Assembly: GCA_026168455.1 (NCBI GenBank)
Contig: CM047427.1
Coordinates: 14,847,505 to 14,911,504 of the forward strand
DNA: 64,000 bases
From: Theocolax elegans
Taxonomy: Eukaryota > Arthropoda > Insecta > Hymenoptera > Cerocephalidae
Direction of reading: 5' to 3'
Part shown: positions 1 through 12,166 of the stretch, piece after piece
Layout: the number at the start of each line of letters is the position of its first letter
Numbering within the stretch: position 1 is the stretch's first letter
The notes under the pieces: generated by a model
The model's input: the letters and a program-made list of their open reading frames with translations, nothing else
Databases searched by the model: none
What the model was told of the DNA's origin: nothing
Translations under genes and position numbers: made by a program

Positions 1-2820
1 CGATCCAATTTTTTCGTTGAAATTATTTTTGTTATTTATCATTCATTTTCTATTACCTAATTACAATAACATGTCACGAAAAATATTTCAATAAAATGTG
101 AATTTAACATCCTATATATAAATTAATAAAACAAGAAGTTATTATAATACCTTATTTACCGTGAAAATTAATTGTAGTAATTAATGTACAAACGAGCTCT
201 ATTAAGGAAAAAGCAATTTCCTTATTTTTGCGTATAATAACGATATATCAAAGAGAGCAATATAAGCGCTATGTATGTACCGTTGGTTATTTATATGCAA
301 CGTCCAATCAAAGCCCTAACTTGTAATGACGGATAATTGTTGGTTCGACAACTGGTAATTAGAGAATATCCCTTGCTAGTTTATACTATTTTTCTTTTTC
401 AGTGACGTCATGGAAACGCAAACTGCATCGGAAATCATGTCCCTGATGAATATACCTTGTTTTCTTACTCTCTATCTCTATCTATCTCGTTATATATGAA
501 TATTCTACGGAAATTTCACTATGATATGAGTTTCAAGTTTTAGTTATACGAACTAAAATACATGACTTTTTAATATTACTCTGGAATTGGATGTATAATA
601 TACATAAGCTTTCTTTTTTTATAATATTTGTTTTTACTGTTTAACGATTGGTTTTTCACGCATTTGCAATGGGTATGTAATATTTTAACAGGGATTACAT
701 TATAAATTCTCCTACATTGATTACGCGGTATTTACATAACACGAAGTTTTGGATTTTCCACAAAATATTCTAATAAAAACCGTTTGAAGGCATATCTTAT
801 AACCATAAGTTAAACTTTTAATATATTAAAGACATGCATTTATGCAAACAAAAGAAAATTTCGTATGCACGGTATAAAGCCTAAAATTGATATATAGTAT
901 AGTTCGATGGAAAAAAAAGATACGTAAAAGCTTTTCAAAATTTAACGGAGAATGTGCATATAATACCTGAATATATGAAAAAAAATATTGTTCACGCAGA
1001 AATTTTTTATAAAGCACATTCGAAGCATAAAAAATGTAGAATCATTAAATGTATCAGTTTTAGCGGTATCAACTTTTAATCCATTGTGACACGTGTCGGT
1101 ATTATTATTTTATTTCGTGTAGTAAGCATTTTCGAAAAAGAAATATACGACTTCACATAAATTTTGGAGAATCTATAGATATATACATACAAGTGCATAT
1201 ATGTATCAGGTTCTCGATACATTAGTACCCAATTTATTTATAAAATGATATATAATTTATTTTAAATAAAATATCGAAGTGTATATTATCAATTACGCAA
1301 TGAAATTGAACATCGAAATTTAATTAATTTTCGACCTATTATTTTAAATTTGATAAAACAACAATTTTATTTGTACGAGCTTAACGGGATGTAGATCTAC
1401 ACATTGTTACGTTATAAGGGTATTTTCAACCAGTACGAAACTATTTCATCCTTTTACGGGAAAGGTCTACCGTAGACGTGTAGATGTCCTCCGAAACATT
1501 TCCTATTCTATACTGTCCAAAGTTGTATACGAATTTCTCTCGAATGAACCCGCAATGACTGTGCATCATGAGTTTGAAGTACAATCAAGTAACGGAAGTC
1601 AACTCTATATAGACTATTTTTTTCTTCTATTTTGCTCAAGGTTCTCTCATATAAAAACATCTATTTAATCTCCGTTCTAATTTTTTTTTGCGTGTTACCT
1701 ATATAAGTTGGATTAGATTGTACGTGTGTAGAATTTTCTTGGAAATGATGAAAACTTACGTGTTAAAGGAAATTCGGAGACAAAGTTACTGGACTCACCT
1801 GTAACACAAATAAAAAAATTGTTAGTTAATTGTTATAGAGTGGGTAATTGTAATAGATTACAAATATTTTCTGAACATATATTGGTCAAAAATTGGATAC
1901 AGATAACGTTTTAACAAAAAGTTGATTAAAATATGGTAATATCTTTACTAGGGTTATTCCATTCGCAATATTTAACGTTTCTGGCTAATTACTATTACGG
2001 CTAATTGAAATGGCGATTACTGTGAATACCGATCTCTTTTTCCTAGAAACGAAAGCAAGAAGGACATTTATTATGGAAATCATTATTTTAAAAGCAACTC
2101 GTAGCTTTGTCTAATGGTTAACAGTAATATTAATATTTACATTTTTTGATGCATTTTTAAATAGTTCAGGTTTTTTTTTTCAAATACTTTGAATAAACTA
2201 TTCATTAATAATTTCAAGTGACTTGTAATATATTTAAAACTAGAAGAGAGAAATTAAAAACAGTTTAATGTGACTGTGCACTAACGACAATGGTAAATAA
2301 GCCGACTAGCATCAACTTTTAAGAACAAAATAAACAAAAGTGGTTTTTATTTTCCGAATAGATTATAATTTTAATAAATGGTACGTTGAATAAACGCATT
2401 AAAACCGACCGATTAAACGTGCACTTATACATGCATATACTCCCCGAAAAAAATTGTGCTCATCGATGCAAAATCGAAAAGGACATTGACAAACTTGACG
2501 TTCGATTCTTTACACCAAGTTCAAATTAAATGAATGATATAGTCTAATTGGCAAGAAACACGAGCGCATATTTCGTTAAAAGATCGTTGAACCGCATCAT
2601 CTCCAGCAATCCATGTAGTGAATAACGCTTGTTAATTGCACAACATTTTTTTGTTGTTGTCGTTCGTTATCGATGTCAACGATCGACTTATCGACATTAG
2701 CTCGGGTTTTATCTCGCACTCTATCTATATTTCTCTTTCGCATACGCGAAGCGATGTTTTCATTATAAGGCATTAACGAGTATCACCGATAAACTCTCTG
2801 TGTCGTCGCATATGAGAATG
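1..2820. other. AT-rich non-coding stretch, no gene seen
   Basis: I read both strands and found only short chance ORFs, the longest a 63-codon AT-rich one at 826-1017. There are no splice-bounded exons, tRNA-like folds or mobile-element termini that I could recognise. Base use is uniform and AT-rich with A/T homopolymers. Confidence 0.6.
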
Positions 2821-3069
2821 GGTAAGCTTCTTACACCTTATTCCTCGTTATAACGCGCGCTAATGACGTTCCCCTCATTTTTGTTTTCTCTTTCTCTATC
2901 CCTTTCTCCTCCTTCTTCACCGGAGCTTTTTATTCCCGAGGATATTATTACTACCCATCTTTGTTTCTTTCTTTCGGTCCTCCTTCTTTCACCGTTTGCG
3001 GGCAAACTTGTCGCTTTGGAGCTTTTACGCGCCCGCGGTAATTCTTACCCCTACTCCTCTTTTTTCCTT

Positions 3070-3134
3070 TTCTCTCTCTCTCTCTCTCTTTCTATCTATC
3101 TCTCTATCTCCATCTCCATCTCTATCTCCATCTC
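3070..3134. repeat. Compound microsatellite (TC)n-(TATC)n-(CATCTC)n
   Basis: A run of TC dinucleotides passes into TATC and then CATCTC/TATCTC hexamers. It lies in a broader pyrimidine-rich patch (about 2860-3180). The ORFs crossing it on either strand are serine/leucine or glutamate/methionine repeats made by the microsatellite and are not genes. Confidence 0.9.
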
Positions 3135-3240
3135 GCTTTTAGTGCTCTCTTTGCGGCGAATCCGTTTAATGACTTTTTCTCCACAAGGGAACCGCACGCG
3201 CGCGCACATCCCCTTGTACTTTAGGTAAATTAAATGTAAT

Positions 3241-4850
3241 CGATTTTCGGATTGCGGAAACGTATAGTGTCTCTTTTCGTTTTTCGACTCACTTTTTTTT
3301 TGTTCGCATCCTGCGTTTGTTAATTCCAAATAATTAGGATATTTTTATGAAAGGAATAGCCACGTTGTTCTTTTCTTCTTTTTTTGCAAGGAAGAGGCTC
3401 GATTCTTCCCTCCGCTAATGAGCTGGAAAGCTAAATGAAATTGGATATTATAATATTTTATGCTGAATTTCATAACGTGGCCATTGTTTTGTTCTTGTGT
3501 GTTTTGTATTCTGCTTTCCTCAATGTTGGATGTTTGAGTTGAAATTTTTTTTTTCATCAACTTTCCATCGTGTACGTTCTCGTTTTCATATTTCGAGGTT
3601 ATAATGACATTAGTATTTTAATTTAAACAACAATCCACTTTAGTTCGAGTTTAATCTTTAACTTTGATTTTAAGTTTTTCCAAAATATACACATTTAATT
3701 CGAATAACTTATCGATCTACCGTACACTCAAGTTTAATAAACTATTTTGATAAAATTACCCTAAGCATGTCGTTCACGTAGATTCAACGTGATAATTGAT
3801 AATTATAGTTGGTAGCATTCAACTCAAACGTGATTATAATTGAAGAAAAGAACAATCATTATTTGCTGATTAAATTTTACTCGGTATTTACTAAATTAAT
3901 CTCCGACTGATCACGTTTCTTGTTTACTATTACATTTTTGCTGATGAAGAAATCAAGGGATTTTAACTGTGTTGCAATAAGACGCATATATACATGTATG
4001 AAAATAAAACGATGTAGAAAGTTTGACGAATTTTCTGACAGACGCAGCAAATATTATTTATAACTACATATACGTCTCTATTGACTTTGCTAAATCTATC
4101 GAAGAACCTCGTGAAGAGAGAAAGAGAGAGAACTTTCTATCGGAGGGAATAACTTTTAATTTGTAAACTTAAAATGGTTTTCCAACAATTTTTCTTGAAT
4201 TTTCTGAGTGATAACTTCATTTTCCTGTACTTTTTTACGGAACGTCATTAGTATACCATGAAATTTGTTTGTAAAAGTATTACATTTTTTTAACGTCAAA
4301 ACCCAAATTTATTTCGATCTAGCTTTTCAAAGTTGGTATTCTATTGATAAGTGCGATTTTCAAAAATTAGGACTATAAATTAATTAAACTAAATAATGTC
4401 ACTGAGAATATTAACAAACGAAGAGTGAAAAAAAAGAAGGATATGCAATTAAAACAAACCTACAGTGTACTCTCCCGCCACCGTAAGCGAGAGAAAGCAA
4501 AAGAAAAAATTCGATCGTTATATACGCGATCCAAAAACAATTTACCCTGCAATGCCGTATACGGCCATTAAACTTTTTACGTACCTCCAAAAATAATGTC
4601 AAATCAAACTTTTAATTAAAACACCAAAAAAAAAGAGAGAAAGAGGATATATAGAGCAACCGAACTAAAAAAAAACTGGACCTTTACCTATATAAACGAA
4701 ATATACCGAAAACCGTGGATCCGCAATAATAAAAAAAAAAGTTTCGAAAACGTCGAAACTAGATCTCGACGCTTAATTCTTCCCTCCATCAATCCAATAA
4801 AAATGATCGTAAACAAGAAAAGTTTCGCGTACTATTTAAAGCTCACGCGC
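3241..4850. other. AT-rich non-coding stretch
   Basis: No coding exon, RNA gene or repeat structure was recognised here. ORFs are short and compositionally ordinary for AT-rich DNA. Confidence 0.55.
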
Positions 4851-4999
4851 GCTCGCTCGCGTACACAAAAGCGAAGCGCGCGTTCTCTTTCTCTCTTTCT
4901 GTTGCACTTGAAAGTTCTTATTTCTCGGTATCGACGTCTATATCGAGGCACTTCCGAGGCAAAGACCTTCCGCGCCATAAAGCAGGCGAAACTCGCCTG

Positions 5000-5025
5000 T
5001 CTCTCCCTCTCTCTCTCTCTCTCTC
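5000..5025. repeat. (CT)n microsatellite
   Basis: An almost pure CT run of about 26 bp lies just upstream of the candidate initiator at 5062-5071. Pyrimidine and GAGA-type runs are common near insect promoters, so it may belong to a promoter, but this is inference. Confidence 0.9.
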
Positions 5026-5031
5026 GGGGGA

Positions 5032-5071
5032 TTTTAACGAGCGGCTTATGGGACGTGGCTGTCAGTCAGTT
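5032..5071 (+). promoter_or_regulatory. Candidate core promoter: TTTTAA box plus double TCAGT initiator
   Basis: Two overlapping arthropod-type initiators, TCAGTC (5062) and TCAGTT (5066), both fit the TCAKTY consensus. A weak TATA-like TTTTAA lies at about 5033-5038, roughly 30 bases before the initiator A. The site sits in one of the GC-richer islands of the window (about 4850-5170), directly after a (CT)n tract. A (GCT)7 run and an ATG-led ORF follow. The motif match is seen; promoter function is inferred. Confidence 0.3.
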
Positions 5072-5076
5072 TCAGA

Positions 5077-5097
5077 GCTGCTGCTGCTGCTGCTGCT
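5077..5097 (+). repeat. (GCT)7 trinucleotide repeat
   Basis: Seven perfect GCT units end immediately before the ATG at 5098. If the promoter at 5032-5071 is real, they would lie in a 5' UTR. Confidence 0.9.
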
Positions 5098-5247
5098 ATG
5101 CCGGTTATATCCGAGGAGAGGCTTCGATTGTTTCCAAGAGCGCGCTCACAAATCCGTGCGCGTGAACCATTTTTCGCGATAGATTTTTACCATCCCCCTA
5201 TCCTCTCTCCCACTTTTTTTTTTACTGCTACGAACAAAGAATTTTAA
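5098..5247 (+). CDS. Possible small ORF or first exon after the 5.06 kb initiator
   Basis: An ATG right after the (GCT)7 repeat opens a 49-codon frame beginning MPVISEERLRLFPRARSQIR and ending at TAA 5245-5247. The first half is arginine-rich and lies in CpG-containing, GC-richer sequence; the second half runs into poly-T-derived phenylalanine and looks less like protein. I recognise no family. It could be a chance ORF in a 5' UTR, or the start of an exon whose splice donor I cannot place. The position 34 bases downstream of two good initiators is the only positive support. Confidence 0.2.
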   Translation: MPVISEERLRLFPRARSQIRAREPFFAIDFYHPPILSPTFFFTATNKEF

Positions 5248-8200
5248 TCTACGAGAAATGCCTTTTTATCGTACACTTTACTTTTTATTCCCTACGTCCG
5301 TTTTTTTTTTTCATTCCTATATAGTACTAATGTCTGTCCTTTATTCGGAGACTTATCGCTACTCGATGAAATGAAGATTTTATTGAGTAATCGGCGAGAA
5401 TTTTTTTTCCTCTCTTCGTCCCTTTTTTTTTGTCTCTCAGTTTTAAAGAGTCATTACGTACTTGGTGGGATTACGCTGTAAAAATTTTATTAACCTGTTT
5501 ACGAATCGATATTGCTTCAAAGACTAATGAGACTTCGAATATGTATATACTGGTTACGCCACCGAGAGGAGATAATAAAAATTGAAATTTTTATCCTCTA
5601 GAGTTGTTATTGTATTCAAGAACGTTCGAAACGAAAAAAAATGGCACGAGGGAAAAGTTGTACATTTTCAGCGCTTCGTGTTCCCGATCCGACGATCGTT
5701 GGGGGGATGCGAATTTTTTAAACTTATAATATAATACAATGCATTTCACATTGAATTATTATCAAGATTAATGTGTTATTAGCCTTTTTTCTTTATATAA
5801 CCCACTTTTTACGCTATCGTTTATGTACATACAGCACATATCTATCTACTTATTTATTTTTATATCGACAATGAGTTTTATTAATATTCGTATATTTATA
5901 TCTATATATATGCATACACACTACGAGGCGTTGATCCAGTATATACAGTGTTCCGATAAAATCTAATTTCACCTCGGTCTCAAATATTTGCGTAGGAGGA
6001 AGAGGAGTTACGGAATGATTTAAAAATCCATTGAGAAAATATATAGTAGTTTTCACGCTGAGTAGCAGAATGGAAATTTATCCAGAGTTACGAGTGTACA
6101 ACTAAAATTTTTTTTAATTCCTTGTACCTCGATACGTATTACTACCGTGGGCTAGGAAAATTTATAATATAAACTCATAAATTTTCAGTAAATCTGTCTA
6201 CTCGTTTCTATATTTATATTTTTTTTACTACTACGTTCTTTATATATGTAAGATATACATACACTGTAAAATATGTTAATTGTATTATTGTATATCATAA
6301 TCGTTAAAAGTTGATCAAATTTTAATTCTATTTAATAAGTAGACGACGTGTAACATTAAAATTGTAAGTATCGAATGCAATGCTACAATTCGATACAGTT
6401 CCATCCGTTTCCTTTTTGCCATTCCACATACTCAAATTCCAGGATGAATTCGCACCATTCGAGATTGATACGTAGGAACTTTTAGTAAGATCCATCCTGT
6501 ATTTATGTATCTATATTTTTATTATTACTACGAAGATCGAAATAGTTTTTGTATAAGCTAGGTTGGGATAGTAGTTGTACAAATACAAAAACAAATCACC
6601 TAGAATTGAGTTTTTAGATTTCCTGAGTGCCCGTGGAAAAATAAAATTAATCGTCCGAAGTGGGTACACTGGTGTCTGTCGACAACCGTAATGGGAAAGT
6701 AGTGTCGTCTACGATTGAAAACCACTGTTACCCTAAAAAGTTTTATGTAACACTTATGTAAATTCACAATAGCATCGATTTTTTTAAAAATAGATTCTAC
6801 TTGAATATTTTAAAAACTGTCTAAATTATTTGCCATAAATGATTGTACTGAGCAAATTTCATTTTATCATTTTTTAAATGTTTTAAAATATTTGCGCCTG
6901 ACTTATGAATTCTAACATGTTACATCTTCCAGGAAGTTAAATTTCATATTTTCATATTCTGTTTAATATTAAAAAAAAATGATTTTAAAATTTCCTGGTG
7001 ATAGAATTTTAAAATCTTAGAATATAAATATGAGCTGTAAAGTCACTTATATACACGAGGTTTACAAAATTAATGCAATTAGCTTTTAAATGAAAACATT
7101 GTCACCAACATCTATTTGAGATAAACAGACACATTACTTTAGTAAGAATTAAAAGATGTTACGACGTCTCGTAAAACGTGGGCAATTACCCGCAGTGACA
7201 ACTCGCCGATACCTAACAAAATTATCTCAGAATATTATCTTATATACTTATAAAGCATTATAATCAATTAAAACGTATAATTTAATTAATTTATACTATG
7301 CAATGCATGAATTTCAATAATTAAAATTCATTGTAAATATTCAAATATACTAAAGTAAATAATTACAAAATTATTTTATTTAATTAAATGTACGTATGCA
7401 GATGTTCGCTCCATTTTCTTTTTTTTTTCAAAATTTTCACTTGCTACATTTGCGAAACATTCACCGCGTGTACACGAAACGAATTTGTACAAAGAAATGT
7501 AACCACTAAACATTTGTATATTTATTCCGGAACGTATAAAAAAAGTTTTAAACAAAACGCCCTGATCATGCGGAAAAAAATAAACACTTTGATTTCTTTC
7601 TATATCTATAAAAGTAATGTCCTACAAACTGTTGTTCACTCGATTATAATATTTATAAAGCACAAGATAAAAACAGTTTATTTTCCAACTTGCGTTTAAC
7701 ATTTTTTTTTTCGTTGGCCTTATAGAAAATTCTCGAATAGTCTCATAGCGCGCACAGACACGTATTGGTATGGTTAAAAGTATTTCTCGCACTTTTCTTT
7801 TACTGCGCATATGTGCAACATCACGAACTGGAGATATGCCGGATAGACTTGCTATCCTGACGAGTTGCTGTAAGTGCGGATCACGTGCAATATAGATTCA
7901 CTGGCATTTATAGGAAAGTTCCGCAATAAAAATGTTTCTATCGTTCTTTTCAAAAAGAAAACGAGCATGAAAATATTGAAAGATATACATTTTTTTCGTA
8001 TATAATATATGTACTTATCTTTAAGAGATTATTGTCAACATTATTTTTTTACTTAATTAGCAAATGTCATATAAAATGTAGAATTTTATTTCGGAGTACA
8101 GGATTAAAATTTAACAGTTACAAAAATTCGTATGTTTCGTATTTAAAAAAAAAGGATTTTTTCTTTTGTCCCTTCCGTATGTTCATCAAAGGGGACAACG

Positions 8201-9180
8201 ATACGATTTTAATTAAATTCTTCAAAGTTCAACTTTATTCGAGAAAATGCTTGGCATTGTAAATTCAAAATCAAGATTTCTTACACAAATTAATGGTACT
8301 AATTTTAATTTTAATCTAGTAATGTTACCTTCAGTTAACATACATATTTTATGCGATTAAACTACAATCGAAATGTGAAATATTATAATTTGAATATTTT
8401 AGTGTTAATTAAAAAATAACCCGAATAAATTATGAATATTATTGTAAGTATATATATGTAAGATCGGTATTAAATTATTTAGGTATCAACGGTTTTAAAG
8501 TTGGTTCTTCTCGATAAATTTCATATTTAATTATTTCATTGAGATTTAATTCGAATTCCAGCAATATTCTAAAATTAGATAATATTTTTATACATTTACC
8601 ACGCAGCGAAATTATTTTGAAATGCCTCAATCAATTATAGTTATTCTTCATTAAATATTTGAATAATTGCATCCAAATATTTCGGATAATAATAATTTTA
8701 AAACATTAAGATAAAAAAACGTAATACCCTCTATTGTTCAGTTGCGTATAATATTTTGTGCTCCGATATTTAACGTTCCTCTTTTTATATATATACTGCA
8801 TCAAAATAACGACGATTTTACTATCCTTTATTGCATTGTGTTTCTCTTGTCTCCTTTTTGCTGCCGTATACTACTGACGAATAATCGTGACAAAATTTGA
8901 ATTTTTATTTTCTATCATTTAGAGTGCTGTCGAAATTTATTGTCCGAGAGCTCGCGAGTGAATATTACATCAATTTTGATGAAAACGTTTATTGTTTCCA
9001 ACAATATTTATTGTAAAATCATACAGAGAATTACTGAGAAAGCCAGTAGTTTTGAAAAAAAGTGGATAAAAATAATAAAGAAGGATCGTTTGAGTCAATA
9101 AATTCGAACGAGTGAAATAATAATTAATCTGAGTTAACTTTGAAAAAATGCGCATTAACATGAGAGACTACGAGGCTATA
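5248..9180. other. AT-rich non-coding stretch
   Basis: Nearly 4 kb with no recognisable exon or RNA gene. The longest ATG- or near-ATG-led frame (7388-7699, 103 codons) has a low-complexity, lysine/isoleucine/phenylalanine-rich translation typical of AT-rich intergenic DNA. Confidence 0.55.
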
Positions 9181-9200
9181 AACTCGGCAATCCACAAACA

Positions 9201-9300
9201 CCCGAGCTTTCCCGTGACTTGTGTGTATAACCATACATTTATAGACACAGCTTGCGGGGGAGTCGATTCCGCGAGTCAAAATATATCTCGAAAGCTCGGG
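9201..9300. repeat. Short inverted repeat in a GC-richer patch
   Basis: CCCGAGCTTTC at 9201-9211 is the exact reverse complement of GAAAGCTCGGG at 9290-9300, with a 78-base spacer. The surrounding 130 bases are richer in GC than their neighbours. It could be a regulatory or structured-RNA element, or the relic of a small transposon. I see no tRNA-like arms and no flanking duplication. Confidence 0.5.
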
Positions 9301-9320
9301 CGATAATCAAACAACTCGGC

Positions 9321-10900
9321 GCACTGTCTTGATTATAAATGTTCTGTTTTACATCTCTTTTCATATAATTTTTACGTGTCATTTTGACTATTTTCTTTTT
9401 GTACGCTGCGCACGTCAAACTCGCCGCGATGGCAATTTTTGACCTTTTTCTTCTCTACTTGTTAGAGAAACGTATCGTTTTTGGATAACGAGTTATCGTT
9501 ATTTTTAGAGTCGCGTGTTATTAATGAACTTGGCAAGCCTGATAAATGAACTCGACATCAAGTTCAGTTTGAATAAGGAGCCGAAAGAATGTGTAAAAGT
9601 ATAGTGTCGGTAAATCAATTAGTTTTTTCTTACTCGCGAAAAAAATTGATGAAGATTTATACTTTTCCAAATTGTCGGATACCGATTTTCTTTTTAACAG
9701 GATATATATCAATTGCTCGCTGGAATACAATTTTGGATTTACTGGAAGTATTTTAAATTCTACGATGATCGAATTCATGCCTTAACGAAGTTAATAATTT
9801 ATCATTTTAATATATTATTTTCAAAATACAATATATTATTATTGTAATGAAAATAATTGCGTAATATAAATTTCATTTAAATTACCATTCCGTTATGAGT
9901 GCAATCAAATTATTGTTAATTACCGAGCAACAAAGTTGATTTTCAGAACAGTTATTCTTCTGAGTATGCAAATTAAACCGAATTTTAAAATTGAGCCTAC
10001 ACTTTACATTTCTATTCTCTCGCCGAGTGTTTTTTTGGCAATAGCCGGGAAAATCAAGATTTCGAACAATTAAATGCAAATTTTTAACGATTATATCGAT
10101 CTATTCCATAAATATGGAAATTGATAGAAAAAAATTTTCTTATTCCGCATAGCTTAATTCTAATGCACGGACAAACCGGCATCGTAAACTAGGAAATTAA
10201 TAGAGTAAAAAAAATTTAAAGAAAAATATTAATGATTTTTCCTTATAATCTCCCATTTTACGAACTACTTTATCATAAATTTATCATATACATTATAAGT
10301 ACATGAATAAGTAATTTCACTGTAAAATGTAGAAGCAACTAAAAAAGTTACATTAACGCGGATTATTAATAAATAATCGATAATGAGAAGTATCAAATTT
10401 TCATAACTTTTAAAATTTACTAATTTTATTAAATTTTTATTAAAGCTTGTTTTTTTTTAAATCGACAATAAATATTTTATAAGGATATTACGTTTTTTTA
10501 TAAAACATACGAAAATTACTTTCAAGATTTATACATAATAGGAAAAGGAAACAAAAATTCTTATCGATATCTTATTAAATCACGTTTAAACAGTTTAAAA
10601 TGATATTTTAGGCATGTATAAATAATCCATGGAAAAAACGTTAAAGGTATATAAATTCGTGTAATATATAAATTCAATCCAGTCAATATAGCAACATACG
10701 ATATATAGGAGAGATTTATCGAATTTTCAAGGAAATTTCCACACTTTAAAAACCCATTGATAACTATAGATATACACATTTAAACAAGATAACCGAAAAG
10801 AAGAAACTCAATAAGGAAAAAAGTAAAGTTTTTCTTAAAGGTAGAGATTTCATCATTCTTGAGTTATCCCGAAGTAAAGTTAGTACCGATTCGTTCTTAC
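9321..10900. other. AT-rich non-coding stretch
   Basis: No gene or repeat was recognised. Minus-strand ORFs here are short and low-complexity. If the candidate exon at 10901-11134 is real, this region would be its following intron. Confidence 0.5.
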
Positions 10901-11134
10901 ATGAAAATCGATAGTCTGAAACCGTCCATTTCTTCATTTGGTAGATCCTCTGATCTCTCGCATAGTCGTTCGGTGGATACTTAGCGATTCCAGAAGCGCC
11001 TTTACCGGTCTCACGCAAATAGACATGCAGTCTCATCGTTTCGGCATTTGGATTCGCCGGGGGTGTAAAACCGTAAGGGGTGGCATTCCGAGAATCCGAA
11101 CGGGCGTATAATTCAAGCTCGATAACCGTCGTAG
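10901..11134 (-). CDS. Candidate internal coding exon, minus strand, product unknown
   Basis: A GC-richer block is open on the minus strand. The frame runs through ELELYARSDSRNATPYGFTP, then a proline/asparagine stretch, RLHVYLRETGKG and YARDQRIYQMKKWTVSDYRF. It ends at a good donor, T|GTAAGA, at the 10901/10900 boundary (phase 1). The upstream limit is placed at a CAG acceptor (plus-strand CTG at 11135-11137), but its pyrimidine tract is poor, and the frame is open a further 55 or so bases. There is no initiator ATG before the block, so it would be an internal exon. The translation is far less biased than that of the AT-rich surroundings, which is the main support. I do not recognise the family. 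It could also be a non-coding CpG-rich island with a chance frame. Confidence 0.3.
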
Positions 11135-11299
11135 CTGCCAAGAGACCTCCCTCTATCCCTCTCTTCCTTAATTCGAGAAAACTCTTCTATATACACCAGC
11201 GTTTATGCATATTTTATTGCGGCAATTTTCGCGACTCCTTCTCTTCGACGATCGATGCGCCCGCCGCCACCACCACCGCGTACCGCGTGCGTACAGAAA

Positions 11300-12166
11300 A
11301 TGGCAAGTCGTCAAAAAGAGAACAAAGTATAATCCTAAACTTGAGTTTTATGTCTTTCCTTATGGTTATTGTTTTAATTCATTTGACAAAACGATGAATA
11401 TTGTTTCTGCGGGTGTAATAAACCCCTGGTGAACGTTTAAATATTCTTTTCTTATATAGGTCGAACAAACTTTTTTCTCTTTTACTTTCTTTACACTTAG
11501 CGCATAAATGCACCAATTCCTGTGAATACGAATTAAACCTTAGCGGTTGTTAGGCATTTTATTTTCATTTTTATTAACTCTATAAATCAAATCCATTTTG
11601 TATTCAATATTTAAACTTGCAGAATGGATGAAATATAATTGACAATTTTCTATGTAAAATATACTAAGAAATTCTCCTAAGGTTTCAAAATCTACATATT
11701 CCTGAAAGTGATATAAAATGCATACCTATGTCGCTGCGAGACGTTTCTCTCATCAGTTTCTGCTGATAGGAATTTTCACCTATTTTAGTAAACACGAATT
11801 AGTCTCAATGTCCAAATTTTTCACGATAAGAATGTCTAGAACGTAATTTTTATGACCTGCATGAACGTGTACCTTGTCGTGTGTACTTAATGTATATAAT
11901 TATTGTAAATTTATTATAGTAAGTTACGATATACTGCATCGATTATGTTAATAATGTGAATTTTTCAAACGCGTAAAATTGTTCTAAATTCACAAATCCG
12001 TATAGATATCGTTTTTCTTACTGTACTACATTTTGGTAAAATTTATCCAAATGTTTGAAACACATATTTAATAAAAAAAATATATGTTATATATAGCAGA
12101 ATCAAATTTAATTTAGGTAAGGGTTGATATGAGAATTGGCAATCGTGAGAATCGAGTAGCTGAAGA
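11300..12166. other. AT-rich non-coding stretch before the tandem duplication
   Basis: No exon, RNA gene or repeat was recognised. Confidence 0.5.

Noticed and set aside
2863..3228. 121-codon ORF on the plus strand
   Set aside because: Serine/leucine/isoleucine repeats come from the TC/TATC/CATCTC microsatellite; the complementary strand is open as well.
4803..5165. 120-codon ORF on the plus strand
   Set aside because: It crosses the (CT)n and (GCT)n repeats, giving LSLSLS and a run of cysteines. It starts in AT-rich DNA upstream of the candidate promoter and has no splice context.
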